In this document: positions 27,318 to 37,156 of the stretch, one piece after another | Layout: the number at the start of each line of letters is the position of its first letter | Numbering within the stretch: the stretch's first letter is position 1 | Assembly (NCBI GenBank): GCA_963658575.1 | Contig: CAVKQB010000012.1 | Location: forward strand, 1 to 48,221 | Length of the DNA: 48,221 nt | Source: W0P28-013 sp963658575 | Lineage (GTDB): Bacteria; Bacteroidota; Bacteroidia; Bacteroidales; Paludibacteraceae | Reading direction: 5' to 3' | The notes under the pieces: model-generated | The model's database searches: none | Told to the model about the DNA's origin: nothing | What the model saw: only the letters and a program-made list of their open reading frames with translations | Position numbers and translations under genes: made by a program

Positions 27318-28148
27318 TCAATGGTGAATGGCGGCAAGATAGCGTTCTTTTGCCTCCTGCTCTTGGGTGCGATAGGCACCAAGCCGCATCATCATCTCGT
27401 CGAAATCGACCTGATGCGCATCGAACTCTGGCCCATCGACACAGACGAATTTGGTCTGACCACCAACGGTTACACGGCAAGCGCCGCACATGCCCGTGCC
27501 ATCGACCATGATGGTGTTGAGCGAGGCGACGGTCGGCACATTGTATTTCTGGGTGAGCAGCGACACGAATTTCATCATGATGGCGGGGCCGATAGTTACG
27601 CAAAAATCGACCTTTTCGCGCCCGATGACCTCTTCTATGCCGTTGGTTACCAAGCCTTTATGGCCATACGAGCCATCGTCGGTCATAATCACCACTTCGT
27701 CGCTCACGCGGTGTATTTCGTCTTCGAGAATAATCAACTCTTTGGTGCGTGCAGCCAACACGGTAACCACACGGTTGCCTGCTTTGCGCAACGCTTCGGC
27801 GATGGGCAACATCGGCGCAGTGCCAACGCCGCCACAGGCGCACACCACCGTGCCAAACCACTCGATGTGCGTGGCGCGACCAAGCGGACCGACCACATCG
27901 GCCACCTCGTCGCCCACATTCAGAGCGCACAATTTGCTCGACGAGACACCTATTGTTTGCACCACCAGCGTGATGGTGCCGCGTTCGGTGTCGGCTCCAG
28001 CAATGGTGAGCGGTATGCGTTCGCCGTTTGCATCTACGCGCACAATGACGAAATGGCCAGCCTTACGCGCTCGGGCAATGAGCGGAGCCTCCACCTCGAG
28101 ACGCACGACGTTGGGCGAAAAATAGAATTTATCGACAATTTTGTACAT
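27318..28148 (-). CDS. nfnA: NfnA-like ferredoxin-NADP+ reductase subunit
   Basis: 276 residues from the ATG at 28148, which lies after the promoter. A longer frame reads through the repeat array and gives a low-complexity LSHFHTFALSHF peptide that is not real. The protein has the FAD-binding motif GERIPLTIA, an NAD-binding region CACGGVGTAPMLPIAEAL, and a C-terminal [2Fe-2S] cluster CGACRVTVGGQTKFVCVDGPEFDAHQVDFDEM. With nfnB it would form the bifurcating transhydrogenase that couples NADH and reduced ferredoxin to NADPH. It is transcribed leftward, after array D, upstream of nfnB. Confidence 0.88.
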   Translation of the reverse strand: MYKIVDKFYFSPNVVRLEVEAPLIARARKAGHFVIVRVDANGERIPLTIAGADTERGTITLVVQTIGVSSSKLCALNVGDEVADVVGPLGRATHIEWFGTVVCACGGVGTAPMLPIAEALRKAGNRVVTVLAARTKELIILEDEIHRVSDEVVIMTDDGSYGHKGLVTNGIEEVIGREKVDFCVTIGPAIMMKFVSLLTQKYNVPTVASLNTIMVDGTGMCGACRVTVGGQTKFVCVDGPEFDAHQVDFDEMMMRLGAYRTQEQEAKERYLAAIHH

Positions 28149-28174
28149 GATTGTTTTTTGATTCAGATTAACTT

Positions 28175-28183
28175 GCAAAGATA
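28175..28183 (-). promoter_or_regulatory. -7 promoter element for nfnAB
   Basis: The minus strand reads TATCTTTGC, 26 nt before the nfnA ATG, directly after the end of array D. It shows nfnAB can be transcribed independently of chrA. Confidence 0.7.
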
Positions 28184-28193
28184 CGAAATTAGT

Positions 28194-28421
28194 TTGAAAG
28201 TGCGAAAAGTGAGAAAGTGTGAAAGTGAGAAAGTGTGAAAGTGCGAAAGTGTGAAAGTGTGAAAGTGTGAAAGTTGATAAAGTGGAAAGTTGATTAGTTG
28301 ATTGGATAATTGGGCAATTGAATAATTGTCTATATTCTTTGTTCTTAAAATTGCGGCTTCGCCGCATCACTCCTCACTCCTAATTCCTCACTACTCACTA
28401 CTAACTACTAACTGCTCACTA
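28194..28421 (-). repeat. Intercistronic heptamer/octamer array D (chrA to nfnA gap)
   Basis: Read leftward, the chrA stop TAG (28421-28419) enters seven heptamers (GTGAGCA, GTTAGTA, GTGAGGA types). Then come a perfect GC-rich hairpin TGCGGCTTCGCCGCA (about 28351-28365), a GAACAAA/GAATATA stretch, and octamers ATTATTCA, AATCAACT and about nine CACACTTT/CTCACTTT units. The array ends just before the nfnA promoter. Confidence 0.85.
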
Positions 28422-28955
28422 ATAAATGACTAGTCCGACGACGGCCATCAGCACGATGAGCAGTATGGGGTGCACTTTAAGCCATTTGGTAGCGGCGAAA
28501 GCCACCGCAAACAGCAGCCAGCTCACCCAATCGGCGCAGCCGGCACCAAACGTCTCCTCGTTGACGAGCAACAACGCCGCCGCAGCTATCAGCCCGACAA
28601 TCGTAGGGCGCAGACCGCTCATAACGGCCTCGACATAGACATTGTTTTTGAATTTTTGCAGCATGCGCGCAACCAACATCATGATGATGAACGACGGCAG
28701 CACCAGCGCAAACGTGGCCAAAGCCGCGCCCAGCACATTGCCCGAAGCCAGATAGCCCGCGTATGTGGCGCAATTGATGCCAATCGGGCCGGGTGTCATC
28801 TGCGAAACGGCCACCATATTGGTAAATTCGGTCGATGTGAGCCACGCGTAATGCTCCACCAACTCGAACTGTATGAGCGGAATCATAGCCGCGCCGCCGC
28901 CAAAGCCAAACAGTCCGATTTTGAAAAATGCGTAGAAAAGTTGTAGATAAACCAT
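28419..28955 (-). CDS. chrA: Half-size chromate transporter (ChrA family), second copy
   Basis: 178 residues, about six membrane segments, one ChrA domain. Conserved motifs: FKIGLFGFGGGAAMIPLIQFELVE, MTPGPIGINCATYAGYLASG, LVLPSFIIMMLVARML, AVMSGLRPTIVGLIAAAALLL. Short-chain ChrA proteins usually work as pairs encoded side by side, and here the partner lies 12 nt upstream. The physiological substrate in anaerobic Bacteroidota is uncertain; chromate/sulfate transport is the family assignment. Its TAG stop belongs to array D. Confidence 0.88.
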   Translation of the reverse strand: MVYLQLFYAFFKIGLFGFGGGAAMIPLIQFELVEHYAWLTSTEFTNMVAVSQMTPGPIGINCATYAGYLASGNVLGAALATFALVLPSFIIMMLVARMLQKFKNNVYVEAVMSGLRPTIVGLIAAAALLLVNEETFGAGCADWVSWLLFAVAFAATKWLKVHPILLIVLMAVVGLVIY

Positions 28956-28967
28956 CGGAAGAAACGT

Positions 28968-29522
28968 CTATTTTTTACCATTTTTTGCTTTGCGATCGGC
29001 CACGAGGCGCACCAACAAGCCGCACACGCCCGCCACAGCAATAATCCAAATGGGCGACACACCCAAACGCCAAATCAGCAGCGCCGCCACAATCGGAATC
29101 CACACCGTGCGCCAAGTGATTTTGGCCGTTTTCGCCAGATTGAACACCGGCACAGCGATGAGCGCAACCACCGCAGGCCGCACGGCGCGAAACATCTTTT
29201 CGAGCGCAGGCGCATCTTGATATTTATTCAGAAACATGGCGAAAATCAGAATAACGACAAACGAGGGCAACGTAGAGCCGAAAGCGCAAACCGCCGCCCC
29301 TATGCGCCCACAAATGCGCCGCCCCACCAACACCGAAATGTTGATGGCCAAAACCCCGGGCGCAGTCTGCGCCACGACCAACATATCGAGAAACTCGTCG
29401 CTCGTGAGCCAGCCACGGCGCGTAACCACCTCGCGCTCGATGAGCGGAATCATGGCATAACCGCCGCCAATGGTGAATGCGCCGATTTTCACAAACGTCC
29501 AAAAAAGTTGCCAAAGCACCAT
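28968..29522 (-). CDS. chrA: Half-size chromate transporter (ChrA family), first copy
   Basis: 184 residues from the ATG at 29522 (upstream frame crosses the promoter). It has about six membrane segments: FVKIGAFTIGGGYAMIPLIEREVV, TAPGVLAINISVLVGRRICG, STLPSFVVILIFAMFL, AVRPAVVALIAVPVF, ending in a basic tail KAKNGKK. It is a homologue, not a near-identical copy, of the next gene; motif halves correspond to the two halves of long ChrA. It is co-transcribed with it (12-nt gap) and diverges from gyrB. Confidence 0.88.
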   Translation of the reverse strand: MVLWQLFWTFVKIGAFTIGGGYAMIPLIEREVVTRRGWLTSDEFLDMLVVAQTAPGVLAINISVLVGRRICGRIGAAVCAFGSTLPSFVVILIFAMFLNKYQDAPALEKMFRAVRPAVVALIAVPVFNLAKTAKITWRTVWIPIVAALLIWRLGVSPIWIIAVAGVCGLLVRLVADRKAKNGKK

Positions 29523-29561
29523 AACGAAAATAGTAAAAAGAGATTTGTGCAAAAAAGTTGC

Positions 29562-29570
29562 GCAAAGATA
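29562..29570 (-). promoter_or_regulatory. -7 promoter element for the chrA pair
   Basis: The minus strand reads TATCTTTGC, about 40 nt before the ATG at 29522. Confidence 0.65.
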
Positions 29571-29635
29571 GCGTTTTTTGGCGAATTGTTGATAAGTTTT
29601 TTGCGCGGTATGGTAGCCAAGCCAAAAAAAATTCG

Positions 29636-29643
29636 TACTTTTG
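29636..29643 (+). promoter_or_regulatory. -7 promoter element for gyrB
   Basis: TACTTTTG lies about 50 nt before the gyrB ATG. Confidence 0.6.
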
Positions 29644-29694
29644 TTTGATAAAAACGCTTTGTAAAACCATTTGATAATCACTTAATTATTCATT

Positions 29695-31662
<1,968 letters not shown>

Positions 31663-31683
31663 AAAGGCAAAGTCCGAAAAATC

Positions 31684-31726
31684 AAAATCGGTGCCGTTCC
31701 AAGGAGCGACACCGATTTTTTCTATG
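31684..31726. terminator. Long intrinsic terminator after gyrB
   Basis: A stem of up to 17 bp (AAAATCGGTGCCGTTCC against GGAGCGACACCGATTTT, with G-U pairs) and a 2-nt loop is followed by TTTTT. On the other strand the same hairpin is followed by TTTTGATTTTT, so it also works leftward. Confidence 0.88.
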
Positions 31727-31749
31727 AAAAAAAACAAAATTTTTGCACT

Positions 31750-31758
31750 GCAAAGGTA
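31750..31758 (-). promoter_or_regulatory. Orphan -7 element pointing into the gyrB terminator
   Basis: The minus strand reads TACCTTTGC with no start codon downstream. A transcript from it would reach the leftward face of the gyrB terminator after about 60-70 nt. Confidence 0.3.
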
Positions 31759-31768
31759 GCACCTTTTT

Positions 31769-31788
31769 CGGAGATTTGCAAATCCCCG
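31769..31788. repeat. 20-bp inverted repeat between gyrB and the LRR protein gene
   Basis: CGGAGATTTGCAAATCCCCG is a palindrome with one mismatch pair, lying 12 nt past the LRR gene stop. There is no T-run on either side, so it is not a simple terminator; it could be a weak 3' hairpin or a protein-binding site. Confidence 0.5.
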
Positions 31789-31800
31789 CTCAAAAAAGCA

Positions 31801-34800
31801 TCACTCCACTGCCACTTTGGCTGTCGACAGATGGCCATCGGCGCGAACGGCACGAACCACATAAACGCCCGAAGCCAAGCCTTTGGCAAACGAAACGACA
31901 TCGGTTGCGCCATCGGCACGATAGATGCAAACGCCCTGCGCACTGCAAACAGAAACAGTCCAAACGCCAGCGGGCAACTGCAACTCGAACGGCGCGCCAG
32001 CCGCCACGGGATTCGGGCAGACAACCAACCTCGACGGCGCTATCGACTGCGGCCGTTGCGGCACAAAGCCACACGAGCGGAACGTGCGCCCGTCATCCGT
32101 CGTCAAATCGACAGTATAGACGGCCTGCCAATCGAGTCCATCGGCTTCGTAGAGATGCTGCAACGTGGCACCAGCAATTTTCTGGTCGTTTTTGTACCAT
32201 TGATACGCCACAAAACGCAACGGGTGGTCGCTGTCGCCGCTGTTGTTCACCACTATCACATCGTTCCATTTTTGCGTCAGATAGCGTGCAGCATCAAATC
32301 CGACAGTGAGCGTTATGGGCAACGCCACGCTGGCGCAGCCGTCGACGGCGCGCGAATCGAACAGACGAAGCGTAGCCGTATAATCGCCCACAAGCACATC
32401 GGACGGCACCTCCACAGCGATGACATCGGGCGACAAAAAGGCATCGGCAACATCGGCAAAACCGGCTTGTCGCGCTGCGGCATCGAACGACAAACTATAA
32501 CGGTCGGGGTTGCCGGCCAACACCTCGTAGCCCACCTGCAACGCCGCCGAGCGGTCGCAATAGACGGGCAATGGCGGCACGACCACCTGCGGCGTCTGTA
32601 TCAGCGTCAGGTGCAGCACAAGCACGCTGTCGCAGCCTTGCGCCGTGATATATTTTTCGGTGTAATCACCACTTGCTGTGCGCCATTTTCCTTGCCACAA
32701 GAGCGAATCGCACGCCACGCTATCCTGTTCCAATCGGTACGGCGCGCAAAACGAGAGCGAGAGCGTAACCACGCTGTCGCAGCCATTCGCCGCGCCACCA
32801 ACGATGGTGTCGTTGTAATTGCCAGCGACGGTATAGATGCGCCCATGCCACGCAAACGATGCTCCGTCGGCCACGGCTGCCGTATCGCCAAACGCCACAG
32901 GCAAAATGGTGAGCCGCAGCGTGATGATGCTGTCACAACCACACGTTGCGCCGCCCGAAATGGTGTCTTTGTAAATGCCGCTTTGCGTGTAGGTTTTGCC
33001 ATGCCACGCAAACGATGCGCATTCCGTCGCTGCCGTATCGGAGAATTGCGTATGGTTCAACGTCAGGTCGAGCGTAACCACGCTATCGCAGCCCGCTGCA
33101 TTGGACAAACGGTGCGTAGCCGTATGGTTCGATGCGGTGTAAAGCGTGTCGTCGATCCAGCGAAAAGCATCGCAAGCCGTCTGCACATCGGTGGCCGCCG
33201 TCGATGTGTGCACCGTCAATTTCAGCGTATAAATGCTGTCGCAGCCTTGCACCGTGGTATATTTTTCGGTGTAATCGCCACTTGCTGTGCGCCATTTTCC
33301 TTGCCATAGAAGCGAATCGCACACCGATTTCGTTTCGGAAAAATTGTACGATTGGCAGATAGTCAGCCGCAGGCGGGCGATGCTGTCGCAGCCGTTCGAT
33401 GCGCCATTGGCGATGGTATCGCAGTAGTCGCCCGACTGGGTGTAGGTTGTGCCGCGCCAAACGTATTTGTCGCACGCCTTCTGCACATCGAAATCGCTCG
33501 GGCGAATGTCGTAGATGAAGGTGGAATCGTTGTAACTCGCCGTTTTGGTGGTGCCTTTGTCCTGCCACGCGGCGGCCTTTTTCGTGCCGCAAAGCATATA
33601 TTTCAGGCAGGTGGCGTTGCAGTCGTCGAACGTGGCGGTGGCACTCGTCGCCGCCGACGGGTCGCAGCCAAAGCGCACCGAATCGAGCGCGGCGCACTGT
33701 TTGAATGTGTTGTTGAAATTATCGATTTGCGTGTAACTATTGAATTTCAGCACTTTGCGCAACGCTTTGCAGCCCGAAAAGGTGGAATTGAATTGGGCGG
33801 CCGCCGACTGTTCCGTTGCCGACAAAGTTACCGTTTCCAACGCCGCGCAGCCGTTGAACGCCGACTCAAAATCGGTGAACGCCGTCAGCTTCGAGAGGTC
33901 GGCACGCAGCAAACGTTCGCAGTTGTAGAACAGCTGTTTGGCGTTTTTGGCCGCTGCATTTTCGGGCAAATCGACCGCCACGAGCGACTTGCAGCCACGA
34001 AACATCGCCTCGAAATTCGACAGATTCGTAAAAATGGCCAAACCAACGACCGATGTCAGGCTCTCGCAATCGCGAAAAGTCTCTTTGCCGCTGCCCGTCA
34101 TGGTTTGCGGCGTGGCGCAAAAAGTTACCGATTCGAGCGCACGGCAGCCGTTGAAAGCCCCCGAAATGGCCGAAATGTTGGTGAATTTATCGAGATTTTC
34201 GATTATCCGCAACTTGGCGCAATCTTTGAAACGCTCGGTTAAGCTGTTTTTCTGCGCATTTTCTGCATCGGAAAAGCGCACTTGTTCGAGATTTTTGCAG
34301 CCGCAAAACAGATTATTGCCTTCGGTCAAAGCCACAAAATGCGACAAATCGACCGCCGTCAGTGCCGTGCAGCCCTCGAAAGCGCGCGTACATTTCACTG
34401 CGTTTGCATTCGAAACGGACGAAAACGCCACCGACGACAGTGCCGTGCAATTGCGAAACAGCGTGTCGATGGAGGTGATATTTTGCAAATTTTCGAGATT
34501 TGTTACGCGGCACAATTTCGGATTATCGGCAAAAGCACGCCGCAGATTCACCCCATTGGTCTGAACGGTGTTTGGTAGCACAACCTCTTCCAACTGCGGA
34601 CAATTGTAGAAAATGGAATACATGCCAAGGGCGATTTCGCCCGAAAACGATGCCGACGACATATCGATTTTTCGAAGTTTGGTTGTGCCATCGATGGAAA
34701 TGGCGGCGCGCAACAACTGCAAATCGGCATCTTTCCAACTGCCCGACACAACAATGCTATCGCACGTTGCCAGCGACGGCAACGCCTGCACGCCATACGA

Positions 34801-34908
34801 AACAGATGCGCCGCCCGTCCACGCTACCACCGTCTGCGCACCGAGCGATGCGAAAGTACCCCAAAAGCCAAGCAGGCCAAACGCCAGAAAGCGATACACG
34901 TTTTTCAT
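31801..34908 (-). CDS. Secreted leucine-rich-repeat (BspA-type) surface protein with a T9SS C-terminal domain
   Basis: 1035 residues with a signal peptide (about 1-24, ending SLGAQT). Residues ~60-460 are BspA-like LRRs (LRR_5): repeated F.GC.AL..V.... units such as AFEGCTALTAVDLSHF and AFNGCRALESVTF. Residues ~475-790 hold six Cys-Asp modules of 45-55 residues, pattern C.S..W.G..YT.SG.Y.......GCDS...L.LT, two of them nearly identical (VCDSLLWQGKWRTASGDYT). After a further beta domain, the last ~75 residues (VVCPNPVAAGAPFELQLPAG...GVYVVRAVRADGHLSTAKVAVE) look like a type A T9SS sorting domain. It is likely exported and attached to the cell surface, with adhesion possible. It is monocistronic, convergent with gyrB. 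Confidence 0.87.
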   Translation of the reverse strand: MKNVYRFLAFGLLGFWGTFASLGAQTVVAWTGGASVSYGVQALPSLATCDSIVVSGSWKDADLQLLRAAISIDGTTKLRKIDMSSASFSGEIALGMYSIFYNCPQLEEVVLPNTVQTNGVNLRRAFADNPKLCRVTNLENLQNITSIDTLFRNCTALSSVAFSSVSNANAVKCTRAFEGCTALTAVDLSHFVALTEGNNLFCGCKNLEQVRFSDAENAQKNSLTERFKDCAKLRIIENLDKFTNISAISGAFNGCRALESVTFCATPQTMTGSGKETFRDCESLTSVVGLAIFTNLSNFEAMFRGCKSLVAVDLPENAAAKNAKQLFYNCERLLRADLSKLTAFTDFESAFNGCAALETVTLSATEQSAAAQFNSTFSGCKALRKVLKFNSYTQIDNFNNTFKQCAALDSVRFGCDPSAATSATATFDDCNATCLKYMLCGTKKAAAWQDKGTTKTASYNDSTFIYDIRPSDFDVQKACDKYVWRGTTYTQSGDYCDTIANGASNGCDSIARLRLTICQSYNFSETKSVCDSLLWQGKWRTASGDYTEKYTTVQGCDSIYTLKLTVHTSTAATDVQTACDAFRWIDDTLYTASNHTATHRLSNAAGCDSVVTLDLTLNHTQFSDTAATECASFAWHGKTYTQSGIYKDTISGGATCGCDSIITLRLTILPVAFGDTAAVADGASFAWHGRIYTVAGNYNDTIVGGAANGCDSVVTLSLSFCAPYRLEQDSVACDSLLWQGKWRTASGDYTEKYITAQGCDSVLVLHLTLIQTPQVVVPPLPVYCDRSAALQVGYEVLAGNPDRYSLSFDAAARQAGFADVADAFLSPDVIAVEVPSDVLVGDYTATLRLFDSRAVDGCASVALPITLTVGFDAARYLTQKWNDVIVVNNSGDSDHPLRFVAYQWYKNDQKIAGATLQHLYEADGLDWQAVYTVDLTTDDGRTFRSCGFVPQRPQSIAPSRLVVCPNPVAAGAPFELQLPAGVWTVSVCSAQGVCIYRADGATDVVSFAKGLASGVYVVRAVRADGHLSTAKVAVE
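32626..33322 (-). repeat. Two 88-bp direct copies inside the LRR protein gene
   Basis: 32626-32713 and 33235-33322 differ at six of 88 positions and are 609 bp (203 codons) apart, in frame. They encode the CDSLLWQGKWRTASGDYTEKY modules. The modules between them are far more diverged, so copies two and six were duplicated or converted recently. Confidence 0.85.
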
Positions 34909-34934
34909 ACGGCACAGTTTTTAGGTTAAGAGTG

Positions 34935-34942
34935 CAAACTTA
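34935..34942 (-). promoter_or_regulatory. -7 promoter element for the LRR protein gene
   Basis: The minus strand reads TAAGTTTG, 26 nt before the ATG at 34908, with a TTG about 19 nt further upstream. Confidence 0.55.
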
Positions 34943-34975
34943 AACATTTTTTGCAACAAAAACAAATTTCAGAGC

Positions 34976-35000
34976 AAAAAAAGAGACGACCTGTGTCGCC
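34976..35000 (-). terminator. Intrinsic terminator after the small barrel protein gene
   Basis: The minus strand reads GGCGAC-ACAG-GTCGTC followed by TC and seven Ts. It lies 27 nt after the stop at 35027. Confidence 0.75.
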
Positions 35001-35026
35001 TCCTATCTCAATTATTTTGCCGTGCA

Positions 35027-35566
35027 TCAAAATGTGTAGCGAATGCCAGCCACCAACGCCCAATCGAAAAACGAAATCGGGTCGTAGTCGCCGTGGAACA
35101 GCACGCCGTAGCCTGGGCGGAAGTCGAGCGAAAAGGCCAGCGGAGCGTCGTCGAGTCCGAGTTCTGCGCCACCAATGGCGTTGAAGCCCCACTTGCCGAA
35201 GGTCGGCCCCGATGCCCCGAAATCGTGGGCGAGGCCAAGGCTCATGCCGCCACCGGCAAACCAAGCCACGCCGCCCCAATTCCAGCCCGTGATGCTGCTT
35301 TGATAGAGGGCGTTCGGATTGACTTCGAACGTGTAGAAACTATCGGCACCCGAATAACCATGCCCGCCGACTTGCGTACGGAGCATACGAAAGCCCAAAT
35401 CGGCCTGCAACGCCACTTCGTTGGTGAGGAATACCTTGTAACTTACGCCTTCGAACGAGCCTACCGACAAACCAACACTATGTTTGTACGGTTTTTGCGC
35501 TTGCGCCGCCACTGCAGCGACCAACAACACCGCAACCAGTAAAATCTGTTTTGAGAAAACCTTCAT
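35027..35566 (-). CDS. Small outer-membrane beta-barrel protein
   Basis: 179 residues from the ATG at 35566; a TTG six codons earlier lies in the repeat array and is less likely. It has a signal peptide (MKVFSKQILLVAVLLVAAVAAQAQ). The mature part has alternating strands rich in Gly and aromatics (HSVGLSVGSFEGVSYKVFL, ALQADLGFRML, GVAWFAGGGMSLGLAHDFG, FNAIGGAELGL) and ends in FDWALVAGIRYTF, with the terminal Phe typical of Bam-assembled barrels. With about eight strands it would be a small OmpW/OmpX-like barrel. Function is unknown. It is downstream of carboxynorspermidine synthase across array E. Confidence 0.82.
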   Translation of the reverse strand: MKVFSKQILLVAVLLVAAVAAQAQKPYKHSVGLSVGSFEGVSYKVFLTNEVALQADLGFRMLRTQVGGHGYSGADSFYTFEVNPNALYQSSITGWNWGGVAWFAGGGMSLGLAHDFGASGPTFGKWGFNAIGGAELGLDDAPLAFSLDFRPGYGVLFHGDYDPISFFDWALVAGIRYTF

Positions 35567-35581
35567 TTTTTTTAAGTTTAT

Positions 35582-35840
35582 CAAGTGAGAAAAAGTATGA
35601 AAGTGTGAAAGTCTATAAAGTTGAAAGTTTCTGTAGATTTGGTTATTTGGTTATTTGAAAATTGATTGGATAATTGGAAATTGAATAATTGTCTTGCGAC
35701 TTGCTACTTGTATCTTGCTACTAAATTATCAGTCTGAAATTAATTAAATAATTGGAAATTAGATAATTGAATAATTAAAAAGTCTTTGCTCTTTGCTCTT
35801 TGTTCTAATTTTCTTGCTACTTGTATCTTGCTACTAACTA
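35582..35840 (-). repeat. Intercistronic heptamer/octamer array E (carboxynorspermidine synthase to barrel gene gap)
   Basis: Read leftward, the upstream TAG stop (35840-35838) continues into TTAGTAGCAAGATACAAG. Heptamers GTAGCAA, GAACAAA and GAGCAAA follow, then a 39-nt AATTATTC block (35748-35786; one mismatch to arrays B and C), a second GTAGCAA block, CAAATAAC octamers and ACTTTCAC octamers, ending about 15 nt before the ATG at 35566. Confidence 0.85.
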
Positions 35841-37040
35841 CAACTCCAAATCGCCATCAACGATTTCGTGCCACGGCAGACCGCTGGCGGCTACTTTGGC
35901 CAAGAACGGGTCGGGGTCGAACTGCTCGACGTTGAACACGCCCGCACCGCCCCACTTGCCCGTGAGGAGCATGTATGCGCCCGTCATGGCCGGAACGCCC
36001 GTAGTGTAACTAACTCCCTGAGTACCAGTCTCTTTGTACGCCGCCTGATGGCTGCAATTGTTGTAGATGTAGTAGGTTTTCGGGCGACCGTCCTTCACGC
36101 CTTTGATGCGACAGCCTATCGAGGTGTAGCCCGTATAGTCGGCACCGAGTTCTTCGGGGTGCGGCAGCACAGCCTTCAGAAATTGTATCGGCACTATTTC
36201 GTGTCCTTCGTAGTTGATTGGCACGATGCTGGCCATGCCGATGTTTTGAATCACACGCAAGTGAGTCAGATATTCTTGGCCGAAGGTCATCCAAAAGCGC
36301 GCGCGCTTGATGGTCGGGAAATTTTTGACCAGCGATTCCAACTCTTCGTGGTACATCAAGTACGATTCGCGCTGCCCGATTTCGGGATAGGTGATGGGCT
36401 GATGCACCGACAGCGGCGCGGTCTCTTCCCATTTGCCATCGAGGTAATAGCGGCCTTTTTGCGTTATCTCGCGGATATTGATTTCGGGATTGAAATTGGT
36501 AGCGAACGCCTTGTGGTGGTCGCCAGCGTTGCAATCGACGATGTCGAGTTCGTGAATTTCGTCGAAATGATGTTTGGCGGCATACGCCGTGTAGATGCTG
36601 GTGCAGCCCGGGTCGAAACCGCAGCCAAGAATGGCGGTCAGCCCTGCCTGTTTGAAGCGATCGTGATACGCCCATTGCCACGAATACTGATATTTGGCCT
36701 CGTCGAGCGGCTCATAATTAGCGGTGTCGAGATAGTGGCAACCCGCCGCCAGACAAGCATCCATGATGTGCAAATCCTGATATGGCAGTGCCAAATTCAT
36801 CACTAAATCGGGCTGAAAACGACGCAACAAGGCCGTCAGTTCTGGCACATTGTCGGCATCGACCTGCTCGGTAGCCACGCGCACGCCATAGCGTTTGGCG
36901 AGTTCGGCTGCGATGGCATCGCACTTTGCTTTGGTGCGGCTCGCAATCATAATTTCGGTGAATACGTCGGCATTTTGCGCCAACTTATGCGCTGCAACGG
37001 TTGCCACGCCGCCAGCACCAATAACCAATACTTTTCCCAT
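35838..37040 (-). CDS. Carboxynorspermidine synthase (saccharopine dehydrogenase family)
   Basis: 400 residues from the ATG at 37040, directly giving the Rossmann motif MGKVLVIGAGGVATVAAHKLAQ. Further signatures: LVMNLALPYQDLHIMDACLAAGCHYLDTANYEP, LGCGFDPGCTSIYTAYAAKH, DCNAGDHHKAFATNFNPEINIREI, ending KWGGAGVFNVEQFDPDPFLAKV. This matches carboxynor-/carboxyspermidine dehydrogenase, which joins aspartate semialdehyde to diaminopropane or putrescine in the alternative spermidine route used by many Bacteroidota. The decarboxylase partner is not in the window. It diverges from the T9SS plug gene. Its TAG stop lies in array E. Confidence 0.9.
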   Translation of the reverse strand: MGKVLVIGAGGVATVAAHKLAQNADVFTEIMIASRTKAKCDAIAAELAKRYGVRVATEQVDADNVPELTALLRRFQPDLVMNLALPYQDLHIMDACLAAGCHYLDTANYEPLDEAKYQYSWQWAYHDRFKQAGLTAILGCGFDPGCTSIYTAYAAKHHFDEIHELDIVDCNAGDHHKAFATNFNPEINIREITQKGRYYLDGKWEETAPLSVHQPITYPEIGQRESYLMYHEELESLVKNFPTIKRARFWMTFGQEYLTHLRVIQNIGMASIVPINYEGHEIVPIQFLKAVLPHPEELGADYTGYTSIGCRIKGVKDGRPKTYYIYNNCSHQAAYKETGTQGVSYTTGVPAMTGAYMLLTGKWGGAGVFNVEQFDPDPFLAKVAASGLPWHEIVDGDLEL

Positions 37041-37070
37041 CGTTGTTCTGATTCGTTGTTTATTTCGTTT

Positions 37071-37079
37071 GCAAAGATA
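37071..37079 (-). promoter_or_regulatory. -7 promoter element for carboxynorspermidine synthase
   Basis: The minus strand reads TATCTTTGC, 30 nt before the ATG at 37040. Confidence 0.65.
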
Positions 37080-37141
37080 CGCATTATTTGCGACAAATGT
37101 ACGCACATGCACACACTGTTGGTCGGTCGGCTTTTTTTTAC

Positions 37142-37149
37142 TACCTTTG
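37142..37149 (+). promoter_or_regulatory. -7 promoter element for the T9SS plug gene
   Basis: TACCTTTG ends only 7 nt before the ATG at 37157, so transcription should begin at or within a few bases of the start codon. Confidence 0.6.
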
Positions 37150-37156
37150 CCGAGAT

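Noticed and set aside
28149..28370. An N-terminal extension of the NfnA frame with repeated LSHFHTF-type residues
   Set aside because: It is the translation of the ACTTTCAC array; the -7 promoter and the ATG at 28148 lie downstream of it.
28419..29522. A frameshifted single long ChrA gene
   Set aside because: Both halves have their own start, complete six-helix domain and a 12-nt gap; paired short ChrA genes are a known arrangement.
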